This document shows positions 13,417-20,252 of a stretch of DNA of 46,938 nt, piece by piece; position 1 is the stretch's first letter, and each line of letters starts with the position of its first letter. The stretch is from IMG/VR virus record IMGVR_UViG_3300037264_000516, positions 1 to 46,938 of that record; one strand, 5' to 3'. The stretch is from a virus. The notes under the pieces were generated by a model. The model ran no database searches. It saw nothing but the letters and a program-made list of their open reading frames with translations, and was not told where the DNA came from. The translations under genes and the position numbers were made by a program.

Positions 13417-13654
13417 AGACCTCTCGCACGGCGAGCGCGAACTCCTTGAAATTTTTTCCCTCGCGCCTACGAGACGTAAGTCTGCCCATCACGACCAGCT
13501 CGCGCATCCGGCGTCCGATGGTCGCTTCGGATTGGCCGATGTACTCGCGTCCGTTGAGATCGCCTATCCGCACCTGCTCCAGTTCGTGCGGGGCCATCGC
13601 GCGCCCAGCCGATTTCAGCACGATCTCGATTCTCATGTAGGTCAGTCTGCTCAT
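13400..13654 (-). CDS. Winged-helix-like small DNA-binding protein candidate
   Basis: 84 residues. The layout resembles a winged helix: MRIEIVLKSAGRAMAPHELE, then SEATIGRRMRELVVMGRLTS as the recognition helix, then RRREGKNFKEFAL as the wing. ATG at 13654 has GGAGG 12 bases upstream. It follows directly on the Cas4-like nuclease gene. It could be a regulator of the early region or a replication accessory factor. Confidence 0.55.
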   Translation of the reverse strand: MSRLTYMRIEIVLKSAGRAMAPHELEQVRIGDLNGREYIGQSEATIGRRMRELVVMGRLTSRRREGKNFKEFALAVREVCAAAL

Positions 13655-13655
13655 C

Positions 13656-14795
13656 CTAGTCTTCCTCCCCGAAGTCGAAATTGCGCTTCTTGGGCTCCAG
13701 ATAGATCGAGGTCGGATCAGGCTGCGCGAACCGCTCGATCTTGTTCTTGAACATCGGCTTCTTCACGGCGTACTTCGCCTTGATATCATCGGGCAGCTCG
13801 TAGCGCGTGGTTTCCGAGCCCTTGCGCGTGATGACGAAGTTCCCCGACGTGAACACGCCGTCCTTCACGTCCTCGAACAGAGCCTTGATGCCCTTGTCGA
13901 TCTTCTCGACCTCGCGCCAGCGGTCAACGATCTGGTCGCGGCGCTCCAGCATCTCGGCCAGCATCTCGTTCCCTTCGATCTTCTGAGAGGGCACGGCCTT
14001 AATGTCCGGGATGCAGACGTGCTGGAATGCGCACCTCCCGCACATCGACGTGTCATACGGGATGCGATCCGGGAGCGTCTTGGCCGCGACGTTCATGTTG
14101 ACGCGAGTTGCTACGGCGAGCAGCCGGTCGATCTCTTTCTGGTCGCGCTCCAGGATCACGAACTTCCACCGGCCGCGCCCGTCGGTGAGCGCGAAGATCA
14201 GCACCGGATCGCCGCCAGCAGCCATATACATCTGCCCCTGGCGAAGATACTTCCGGTAGAAGAGATTGCGCGCCAGGTCCTCGACACCAGCGACTCCTGG
14301 GCGGATCGCGTCGAAGCCGTGCTGGTTCATTAACTTCATTTCGCACAGAATCCGCTTGCCCTCGAACTTGAACTTCGTGTCGAGGTAGCCGTGGATGCCG
14401 TACTTCTCGGAGAGTTCGCGCGCCGGTGCGTTGGCTTCCATTGACGCGCCGCCTTCGACCAGCTCGAATGAAGGCGACGCCCTGCGGCCGATGTCCGAGA
14501 GCTGCGCTTTGAATGAAAGTTCCTCTTCTCGACCGGCCTCGAATAGAGCTTCGAGTTCCCAGGTGTGGAGCTTTTTATCCTGCCAGTTCAAAAACTCATA
14601 CGTCATCTGCCGTTCGCAATCCGTGAATTGCGAAGCCCAAATGCTGGCGCGCGGCTTCGCCTTGATGTTGGATCGGAACTTCTTCTCGCGCGTGGTCTCG
14701 ATGGTTGAGATCAGGTTCATGGCGAGTGCGACATCCGCCGACACGGGCGGAGCCTTGACGACAGGCTCCGCCCCCTCGACCGCTTGTTCGCTCAT
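13656..14795 (-). CDS. Cas4/RecB-like exonuclease with Fe-S cluster cysteines
   Basis: 379 residues. It has the PD-(D/E)xK core: Asp139 in GIHGYLDTKF and CEMK at 151-154 (Glu152, Lys154), plus the RQGQMY motif near 188. One cysteine before the core (Cys60, TDCERQMTYEF) and three after it (252, 255 and 261) reproduce the four-Cys iron-sulphur arrangement of Cas4 and AddB nucleases. The gene start overlaps the annealing-like gene stop (ATGA). It likely acts as the 5'-end-resecting partner of that protein in phage recombination, as in lambda Exo/Beta. Confidence 0.8.
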   Translation of the reverse strand: MSEQAVEGAEPVVKAPPVSADVALAMNLISTIETTREKKFRSNIKAKPRASIWASQFTDCERQMTYEFLNWQDKKLHTWELEALFEAGREEELSFKAQLSDIGRRASPSFELVEGGASMEANAPARELSEKYGIHGYLDTKFKFEGKRILCEMKLMNQHGFDAIRPGVAGVEDLARNLFYRKYLRQGQMYMAAGGDPVLIFALTDGRGRWKFVILERDQKEIDRLLAVATRVNMNVAAKTLPDRIPYDTSMCGRCAFQHVCIPDIKAVPSQKIEGNEMLAEMLERRDQIVDRWREVEKIDKGIKALFEDVKDGVFTSGNFVITRKGSETTRYELPDDIKAKYAVKKPMFKNKIERFAQPDPTSIYLEPKKRNFDFGEED

Positions 14796-15715
14796 CCAAC
14801 GGGCTCCATCTCGGACGGATCGCGCTCCGGCTCGGGCGCTTTCGCGTCGGCCGATGCTTCGATGATGGCCTTCAGTTCGTTCCCGAATTTAGACACGGTG
14901 AAGTCGAAGATCACTTTCTTGCCCGCGTCCTGGAGTTTCTTCGCCTGCGTGGCGAGAGTCTCGGAGAACGTCGTATAGACCGCCTTCTTCTCGTCGGTGA
15001 TCAGGAACTTGATCCACGGCTTCCCGCTTTCCTTGTTGGTCCCCTTCTGCTGTTTTATATCCACTATCAGCAGCGGTGTCCCAGCTTTTGCCGCTGCCGG
15101 AGCCTTCGCGCCAGCCGCGTAATCGACGGTCTTGATCTTCTTCGGGTCGAGACCGAGCGACTCCGCCGCGTCCACTGGGATCGAGCGCAAGCCGAGCGCG
15201 ACCTTCACACCCTCCTTGATCACTCCCCGTCGAGCCGCCATCCGGATATCGGACTCTTTCACGTCTGCCAGGTCCTTCCATGCCCCGTGAGCGTAGCCAA
15301 AGAATTGGTCACGCGAACCGGCCCGCCCCTGCACCTTTTCAAGCAGGAGACCGCCGATCTGAACGTCTGCCTCATAGAACCAGACGAACCACTCACCGTT
15401 CTTGTCGGTTCCCGTGTCCTTCCAGTACCGCCAGTTGGTGAAGCTGGCCGACACGCCCATGAGCGCCAAAGCCGAGATAACGCGCTCGGCCGCAGGCCCC
15501 GACAGGTTCAGGTTGTCACCGTGGCGAACCCAGTCGCCGGGGAGCGCACGGTTCAGCGTGAACTTGCGGATGCTGTCCAATGCGCGCCCGATCTTTTCCG
15601 TCTGTTCGGCGAACTGCATGATCGCCTGGAATTTATTCTGGTTCAGCTCGACGCCGGTCGGCGTTACGATGTCGAGTTCCGTCTCCGCAAGTTCCGGCAG
15701 GTTCTCTTTGCTCAT
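14792..15715 (-). CDS. Putative single-strand annealing protein with C-terminal OB-like domain
   Basis: 307 residues. The N-terminal two-thirds contain SGPAAERVISALALMGVSAS, a beta-rich WRYWKD...WFVWFYEADV stretch and FFGYAHGAWKDL, resembling Rad52/Erf-type recombinases, but no exact family could be assigned. An Ala/Lys-rich linker (about 200-212) leads to a region (about 213-290) of OB-fold type: LIVDIKQQKG, KPWIKFLITDEKKAVYTTF, VIFDFTV. AGGAG precedes the ATG at 15715. Coupling to a Cas4-like nuclease supports a recombination function. It could instead be a plain ssDNA-binding protein. Confidence 0.55.
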   Translation of the reverse strand: MSKENLPELAETELDIVTPTGVELNQNKFQAIMQFAEQTEKIGRALDSIRKFTLNRALPGDWVRHGDNLNLSGPAAERVISALALMGVSASFTNWRYWKDTGTDKNGEWFVWFYEADVQIGGLLLEKVQGRAGSRDQFFGYAHGAWKDLADVKESDIRMAARRGVIKEGVKVALGLRSIPVDAAESLGLDPKKIKTVDYAAGAKAPAAAKAGTPLLIVDIKQQKGTNKESGKPWIKFLITDEKKAVYTTFSETLATQAKKLQDAGKKVIFDFTVSKFGNELKAIIEASADAKAPEPERDPSEMEPVG

Positions 15716-15771
15716 ATACTCTCCTGCGCTCCATCTGGAGCTGGTCAGTCTTCCGCCCGGAGGCGGTCACA

Positions 15772-16236
15772 TTAGATGTGAGTCCACGACTTTCTTCGCA
15801 CGACATGGATCAGAGTGGTATGCGACACTCCGAGTTTTCTGGCGGTTTCTCGGAAACAGAACTTTGGCAACCGAGCCAGAAGGCGCACTGTGTTCACAAT
15901 GGCATTCGTCAACACAGCCGAGCCACTTCTCTCTCCAACTGCCGAGCGCCCCTTCTCCATGCGATCTATGTTGTTATCAGCCGAAGTGCCGAGATATAGG
16001 TGACTCGGACGAACACAGGGCGGATTGTCGCATTCGTGGAGTACATTCATCCCGCGAGGAATGGGGCCAAAGGAAATAATCCACGAGAACCTGTGCGCCA
16101 AAATCATCACTCCATTTGCGCGCAGATTCCCGTATGTCCATGCGCCGTTCTTCCGCAGGCGCGATCCTATCCAAATCCAGCAGGATCGTCCCTTTTTTAC
16201 GCGGGACCAGAAACGGCGCTCGGACGATATTTTCAT
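15772..16236 (-). CDS. HNH endonuclease with C-terminal helix-turn-helix
   Basis: 154 residues. The CWIWIG start, LAHRFSW, MNVLHECDNPPCVRPSHL core and GTSADNNIDRMEKGR tail are the HNH_3 homing-type nuclease pattern. The last 45 residues (AIVNTVRLLARL, TARKLGVSHTTLIHVV) form a helix-turn-helix like those in homing enzymes. The ATG at 16236 overlaps the previous stop (ATGA). It sits just upstream of the recombination genes as a probable selfish insertion. Confidence 0.87.
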   Translation of the reverse strand: MKISSERRFWSRVKKGRSCWIWIGSRLRKNGAWTYGNLRANGVMILAHRFSWIISFGPIPRGMNVLHECDNPPCVRPSHLYLGTSADNNIDRMEKGRSAVGERSGSAVLTNAIVNTVRLLARLPKFCFRETARKLGVSHTTLIHVVRRKSWTHI

Positions 16237-16538
16237 TCAAACCTGATTGTCGGGAACGCGCGCTTCAGGGCATGGAGGGACTCAGAATTTGGGACACTCC
16301 CTGCGGAGCGGCGCTTGAAGATCGTTTGACAACGGACCCCCTTTACCCCGCGTTTCGCCGCCTCGTACACCATATCCTCGGCAGACCAGCCGATCCCTTC
16401 GGGATTCGGAAGATCGTCGTCATACGTCAGCTCGGAACGCTTCTGCGTATCGAGCCATTGTGCGAATGGTGCCTTCTTCTTGAAGACGGCCGCGCCAATC
16501 ATCGGCCGCGCCCGCCCGACCTTTGTGATTCTTGTCAT
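16233..16538 (-). CDS. Small protein with possible XRE-type helix-turn-helix (candidate regulator)
   Basis: 101 residues; ATG at 16538 with AGGAG upstream. The C-terminal half (MVYEAAKRGVKGVRCQTIFK, RRSAGSVPNSESLHALKRAF) loosely matches the helix-turn-helix pattern of Cro/CI-type repressors; the N-terminus is basic. It is the first gene behind an operator-bearing promoter, the usual place of an autoregulated repressor. This assignment is inference from pattern and position, and the family is not certain. Confidence 0.45.
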   Translation of the reverse strand: MTRITKVGRARPMIGAAVFKKKAPFAQWLDTQKRSELTYDDDLPNPEGIGWSAEDMVYEAAKRGVKGVRCQTIFKRRSAGSVPNSESLHALKRAFPTIRFE

Positions 16539-16539
16539 G

Positions 16540-17109
16540 TTATTTCTCCTGAGTCTGAATCGACATAGTAGCAGGAACATTCCTACTAGTCAATAGCTCT
16601 GTGAACTTCGGCCAGTCGCGCGCAAAGCGCGGATCGAAAAGCGGCGACCAACGTTTTTGTTTTATGAAATGAAGACGCGCCGCTTCAGTTGGAATCTCGA
16701 CGCCGAAATACGAGCAGTGCTTTAGATTGTGTTCCACGCGGCGCATGATGTCTTCGGCCCGCGCCGTAGCCTTGAAATAAGGCTTCCCCCAGTTCTGCGG
16801 CCACGTCACGTCGATTGCGCGGTCCTTGTACGACACCCAGGCGTGAGCCACCGGCCATAAGCCAGCAGCGAACCCCTCGCAGAATATAAGCCCATCGCGC
16901 TCCATGGCCAATTTCCCTGCGTTCATGTAGCACTCGCCGACCTTGAAGGCATGGACATAGGCGAGTTTGAACCCGAGGTCTTCGCGCTCGGACGCCGACA
17001 GTGGTTCTTTTGAGAACCACTTCCCGATCTTCAGGTACATCGCCTCCTGCGATTTTGGGAAATTCGTGGCCGTGAACTCCAACATCTTCAGGGCGGATTC
17101 TTGCTCCAT
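16540..17109 (-). CDS. Unknown protein with Cys-His-Asp arrangement (transglutaminase-like?)
   Basis: 189 residues from ATG 17109. Three blocks stand out: GECYMNAGKLAM, ICEGFAAG-like WPVAHAWVSYKD, and AIDVTWPQN, followed by YFGVEIP. Proteins with CYxNA, then HAW, then IDxTW occur in phages and bacteria. The Cys, His and Asp are spaced as in transglutaminase-like or papain-like catalytic sites. I infer a possible amidase or peptidase but cannot prove it. The start is uncertain because no strong ribosome site is visible. Its 3' end holds the promoter for the next gene. Confidence 0.5.
   Translation of the reverse strand: MEQESALKMLEFTATNFPKSQEAMYLKIGKWFSKEPLSASEREDLGFKLAYVHAFKVGECYMNAGKLAMERDGLIFCEGFAAGLWPVAHAWVSYKDRAIDVTWPQNWGKPYFKATARAEDIMRRVEHNLKHCSYFGVEIPTEAARLHFIKQKRWSPLFDPRFARDWPKFTELLTSRNVPATMSIQTQEK
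16565..16593 (-). promoter_or_regulatory. Promoter with embedded palindromic operator
   Basis: TTGACT (16588-16593), 17-bp spacer, TACTAT (16565-16570). The palindrome AGGAACATTCCT at 16573-16584 fills the spacer. It lies in the 3' end of the preceding gene and drives the candidate regulator gene. Confidence 0.75.
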
Positions 17110-17114
17110 GTCGG

Positions 17115-17846
17115 TCACAGGCCAGCCAGTGATATCGCGTTCGACCACGAGCCGAAGCGTCCATAATACGTCGTGTACTGCGGATACTCGCCGGTCGCTT
17201 TCTTGAAGTCGGCGGCGCGCGGAACGCGGCCATTCTCCTTCGCCCACTTGCGGAGAAGCGCCATTAGGTCTGCCTCGGACACCATCTGATGTTCCTGCGC
17301 CGTCATCGGTCGGTCTCCGATGCTCTCGCGGAATTTATTCAAGGTTCCAGATCGCCGCTCGATTGCCGACAGCAGAGCCGGATCGTGCTTCTTTAATTCC
17401 TGCGTCGTCGGTTGGTGCCCGACTTCCGCCTTCACGAACTCGTATCGCGTCTTCATCTGGAGATCACAGAGGCCGTAGCGGTTCTTGGATGCCTCAGTCG
17501 CGTTACCGTTCTGGCGCTTCTTCTTCGATACCGCCCGACGGGAGCGGCGCTTTATTTTTTTCCAGCCCTCCATCTTGTTCTGCTCGGTCAACTGATTCCG
17601 GCGCTGCTCAGAGAGCCGCTTCCCGCACAGCGGCATATTCAGATTCAGGCCGAACTTTATTTTGTGAGCGGAGGTCGTCGTCTTATGGATCGCGCGCAGG
17701 TGCGGGCCGAGGTAGTGGAACCACTTGCCGCATTCGTGACAGCGAATCGTGTCGTTCGTCTCGTCGTATTCGACGACGCCGGAGTAGCCGAAGTCGGTCT
17801 TCGTTTTGACGAACGGACCTTGCGCGGGGAACATTGGTCTTATCAT
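17115..17846 (-). CDS. MucR-like zinc finger protein with HNH-associated repeats
   Basis: 243 residues. The N-terminal part has a C2H2 finger like Ros/MucR regulators (IRCHECGKWFHYLGPHLRAIH) followed by AHKIKFGLN. A basic patch follows (KKIKRRSRRAVSKKKRQ), then two C-terminal repeats ending in FGSWSNAISLAGL and a related earlier copy; this is the homing endonuclease-associated repeat (HNH_repeat) that binds DNA. No HNH catalytic motif is visible, so it may be a DNA-binding regulator built from homing parts. ATG at 17846 follows the previous stop by 5 bp. Confidence 0.75.
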   Translation of the reverse strand: MIRPMFPAQGPFVKTKTDFGYSGVVEYDETNDTIRCHECGKWFHYLGPHLRAIHKTTTSAHKIKFGLNLNMPLCGKRLSEQRRNQLTEQNKMEGWKKIKRRSRRAVSKKKRQNGNATEASKNRYGLCDLQMKTRYEFVKAEVGHQPTTQELKKHDPALLSAIERRSGTLNKFRESIGDRPMTAQEHQMVSEADLMALLRKWAKENGRVPRAADFKKATGEYPQYTTYYGRFGSWSNAISLAGL

Positions 17847-17851
17847 AGAGT

Positions 17852-18160
17852 TCAGCCCTGGCTCGGTGCAGCGGCGCGTTTATCGGCATGAGCCTTCAAC
17901 CACGCCTTCACTTTGTCCCGGCTCCCGTGGCAGGCGTTCGGCGTGTAGTTGTATATGAACCCGCAGATGCCTTTCATGCTAAGCGCTGTCTCGATGTCGG
18001 CTCTACCGAATGCTTCCATCAGATTGTTCTCGAACACGGCCGTCAGGCAGGAGCCCATCTCAATCCCGCTGAACAGGTACAGAATGATCCCGTCGTGAAG
18101 GTGCGGCGGAACGAACATCTCGACCAGCTTCGCCCGTGTCTCCGCCTCGTTAAACTCCAT
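17852..18160 (-). CDS. Small protein of unknown function
   Basis: 102 residues, mixed helix, with a His pair (PPHLHDGIILYLF) and two later cysteines. The ATG at 18160 overlaps the previous gene by 11 bp and has GGGAG upstream. The C-terminus (DKVKAWLKAHADKRAAAP) is basic. No family is recognised. Confidence 0.55.
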   Translation of the reverse strand: MEFNEAETRAKLVEMFVPPHLHDGIILYLFSGIEMGSCLTAVFENNLMEAFGRADIETALSMKGICGFIYNYTPNACHGSRDKVKAWLKAHADKRAAAPSQG

Positions 18161-18350
18161 TCTTGCGCTCCCTATCCTGCGCCTTCACCTTAGCGAAGTG
18201 CGCCTCCAGATGCGTCACCGCCTCCGGCCAGAACTCGAAGACGTACCACTTGTCGGTCTTGACGACGTAGCCATTGGCCACGAGCTTGACCTTGGCTTCG
18301 TTCTTGTCGGTGCGGCTCTGCCTCTCTTCGGGCTTAATGCTTGCGGCCAT
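18150..18350 (-). CDS. Small basic protein of unknown function
   Basis: 66 residues from ATG 18350; a GTG at 18377 would add nine residues. Sequence: KPEERQSRTDKNEAKVKL, then WYVFEFWPEAVTHLEAHF, suggesting a strand-helix fold. A 15-codon micro-ORF (18334-18381) bridges it to the upstream gene by an ATGA overlap. The function is unknown. Confidence 0.5.
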   Translation of the reverse strand: MAASIKPEERQSRTDKNEAKVKLVANGYVVKTDKWYVFEFWPEAVTHLEAHFAKVKAQDRERKNGV

Positions 18351-18377
18351 AGAACCCCCAGCGCTTGATTTCCTCAC

Positions 18378-18860
18378 TCATTTGAACGCATCGTCCAGCC
18401 ACGACTCGATCTTGTCGTACTTCTCGCCGCCATCAATCTCCGCGCCGCACCGAACTTTCCCGCCCTCGCGGATCATCGGCCACATGGCGGTATGCTTGCC
18501 GCCATCGAAGGCAACGACCAGGGCCGTCACGATCTCGATGCGATCAGGGTCCAGCGACGGCGGAATCAGGCCAACAAGCGGAGAAGACACTGGCGCTTTC
18601 ACCATCCACGCCTCGGCCACCAAGACGGCCCCGGCGAAGAGCCCCTGTGATTTCATCGACCTGATCACCTCGCAGATCGCGGCCTGCTCCACCGCGAGCG
18701 GGATGGACTTGTCTGATTTATACGGGATGTGAGCCACTTCTCCGTCTGTCCTGTGGAGGAAGATCACCCCGTGAACGCAGCCATCGTTCTTCAGGCAGTG
18801 GTCGATGTAGCCTTTGGTGAACGCCACGATCTCCGACGACGGCATGGCTTTTATTTGCAC
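18378..18860 (-). CDS. Unknown soluble protein in the early operon
   Basis: 160 residues from GTG 18860, chosen because AGGAGG lies four bases upstream; ATG at 18845 is too far from it. Beta strands (GVIFLHRTDGEVAHI, GAVLVAEAWMV, IVTALVVAFDG) alternate with helices, compatible with a mixed alpha/beta enzyme or binding domain. I see no catalytic motif. It follows the His-rich signal-peptide gene with a short overlap. Confidence 0.55.
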   Translation of the reverse strand: MQIKAMPSSEIVAFTKGYIDHCLKNDGCVHGVIFLHRTDGEVAHIPYKSDKSIPLAVEQAAICEVIRSMKSQGLFAGAVLVAEAWMVKAPVSSPLVGLIPPSLDPDRIEIVTALVVAFDGGKHTAMWPMIREGGKVRCGAEIDGGEKYDKIESWLDDAFK

Positions 18861-19054
18861 GGGACCTCCTGCGGCCTGCGCGCGCGGACTGTGGCCCCGA
18901 CGGCCCCCACCGCAACGCCTATGGCGAACCATAGGACGTGGTGAGCGGCCGTGAAGAGCTGGAACTCATGGCCATCGAGTTCGACCTCGTGATGGCCATG
19001 GGCGCGGGCAGCGGTCGCGGCGACGACGAGAGCGACGGTGATGATCGTTTTCAT
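18851..19054 (-). CDS. Small His-rich exported membrane protein
   Basis: 67 residues. A clear signal peptide or anchor (MKTIITVALVVAATAARA) is followed by HGHHEVELDGHEFQLF, a transmembrane helix (VLWFAIGVAVGAVGATV) and a basic tail. Five His residues in 14 positions suggest metal binding in the periplasm. ATG at 19054 has GGAGG upstream; the stop of the 216-residue gene lies one base away. It is in the second operator-controlled operon. Confidence 0.6.
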   Translation of the reverse strand: MKTIITVALVVAATAARAHGHHEVELDGHEFQLFTAAHHVLWFAIGVAVGAVGATVRARRPQEVPCK

Positions 19055-19055
19055 G

Positions 19056-19706
19056 TTAGGCCACCTCCGAGGGGGTAAGCGCCGGACCGCGACGCGGCGA
19101 CAAAGCGCCGGTCTCGATCTCGACATCGAGAGTGCTGATCTTGCGCTTCAGCTCCACGCGGTCGAGCTTCTGCGCGCGGACGCCAGCGACAAGCTCCTTG
19201 ATGCGGGTCTGCGTCTCGGCCGACAGCACCGGGCATGAGGCCAGCGTCTCCAGCGAGCGGAGGCCCTCTTCGTCGGCTTCCTTGGAGCGGCCGAGCGACA
19301 CGGCCCCGAGCTGGTTCTTGATGCGCGTGGCCCACTCGCCGAGTTCAGCGTCGCCGAGTCCTCCAGGCGAAGCCAGCTCGAACTCCGTAACGCGAACGTC
19401 GATGTCTGAGCGGTAGCCGAGGCCGCTCAGGAACGCGCGGGCTGATCCAGCCTTCGGCACGACGTAGAGGCCGTCGATGGGCGTCGCCAGGAAGCGCTTC
19501 CTGAACTCGGTGTAGATGCGCTTGGCTTCGCGGTCCTTCTCGGCGACGATCACGGCTTCCGCTTCGGAGCGGTAGTGCGTCCCGAGTCCGCGCACGATCT
19601 TCCCGTCAGCCGTCTTGAACCCGCGCCCGGCATTCGTGCCGAGGTCCTGCTGATCGTTGTGCGCGAGTCCTCGGTCGTAACTGATCGTCAGCTTGGCTAT
19701 GAGCAT
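19056..19706 (-). CDS. Unknown 216-residue protein, first gene behind operator promoter
   Basis: 216 residues. The N-terminus (LIAKLTISYDRGLAHNDQQD) is beta-like. A mixed central region follows, and residues about 145-200 form a long charged helix (RIKELVAGVRAQKLDRVELK). Conserved-looking pieces such as RGFKTADGKIVRGLGTHY and GLYVVPKAGSARAFLSGLGY do not match a family I know. AGGAG precedes the ATG at 19706. It directly follows the AAA+ module and shares its regulatory palindrome, so a functional link is likely. Confidence 0.55.
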   Translation of the reverse strand: MLIAKLTISYDRGLAHNDQQDLGTNAGRGFKTADGKIVRGLGTHYRSEAEAVIVAEKDREAKRIYTEFRKRFLATPIDGLYVVPKAGSARAFLSGLGYRSDIDVRVTEFELASPGGLGDAELGEWATRIKNQLGAVSLGRSKEADEEGLRSLETLASCPVLSAETQTRIKELVAGVRAQKLDRVELKRKISTLDVEIETGALSPRRGPALTPSEVA

Positions 19707-19750
19707 TTGATTTCTCCTGCGGTCAGGGTCTCTGCCCTCGACAGCGCTAT

Positions 19751-19779
19751 ATTGTGAGTCATGGGAACGTTCCTGTCAA
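19751..19779 (-). promoter_or_regulatory. Promoter with embedded palindromic operator
   Basis: TTGACA (19774-19779), 17-bp spacer, CACAAT (19751-19756). The palindrome GGAACGTTCC at 19764-19773 starts directly after the -35 box. It overlaps the end of the DUF2997-like gene and drives the 216-residue gene. Confidence 0.75.
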
Positions 19780-19997
19780 GTGTTATTTTCTTGATGCGTG
19801 TGCTGTCCGACGCCTTCGCCGTGTTCGTGGTGGTGATCGCCGATATGTCGCTCGCGTACTTTGCCTAGAGCCTTGGAGAGCGCGTCGGTCAGAGCCGCTG
19901 CCTTGGCTGCATCGACCTTCTGATTCCGGCCGTGCGGGATGCGGATGATCGCTTGGCCGAAGTCGTCGAACTCCACTTCGATATTTATTTGGGCCAT
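19776..19997 (-). CDS. DUF2997-like small protein with His-rich tail
   Basis: 73 residues. The first half (AQINIEVEFDDFGQAIIRIP, then LTDALSKALGKVRERH) resembles DUF2997, a family found beside Ycf46-type ATPases. The tail (GDHHHEHGEGVGQHTHQ) is rich in His and may bind metal. AAGGAG precedes the ATG at 19997. It is the last gene of the ATPase operon. The match to DUF2997 is by eye and of medium strength. Confidence 0.5.
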   Translation of the reverse strand: MAQINIEVEFDDFGQAIIRIPHGRNQKVDAAKAAALTDALSKALGKVRERHIGDHHHEHGEGVGQHTHQENNT

Positions 19998-20007
19998 GTG
20001 ATTCTCC

Positions 20008-20238
20008 TTAACCGATGTTGACCTGGATCGTGAGCTTGTCGCCGACGCGCCGGATGACGGCGCTCGGGTTCAGCCTGCGCATGATGGCCTGGGTCTTGAT
20101 GATCCCGGCCTCTTTCTTCACGCGCGCCGCGTCAGCCGCAGAGAGCAGGCCCTTCTCGGGGAGTCCAAGAAGAGCGCGCGCCTTGCGGTTGTGTTCGTTG
20201 TCCTCGACTTCGACACCGACTACCGTGTAGCAAGCCAT
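20008..20238 (-). CDS. Small partner gene of the Ycf46-like ATPase, unknown
   Basis: 76 residues; the ATG at 20238 has AAGGAGG upstream, overlapping the ATPase stop. It begins with a beta strand (ACYTVVGVEVEDNEH), has a helical centre (LSAADAARVKKEAGIIKTQ) and ends in a beta hairpin (AVIRRVGDKLTIQVNIG). I do not recognise the family. Its place between the ATPase and the DUF2997-like gene suggests a shared complex. Confidence 0.55.
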   Translation of the reverse strand: MACYTVVGVEVEDNEHNRKARALLGLPEKGLLSAADAARVKKEAGIIKTQAIMRRLNPSAVIRRVGDKLTIQVNIG

Positions 20239-20252
20239 GTTCTCATGCCTCC

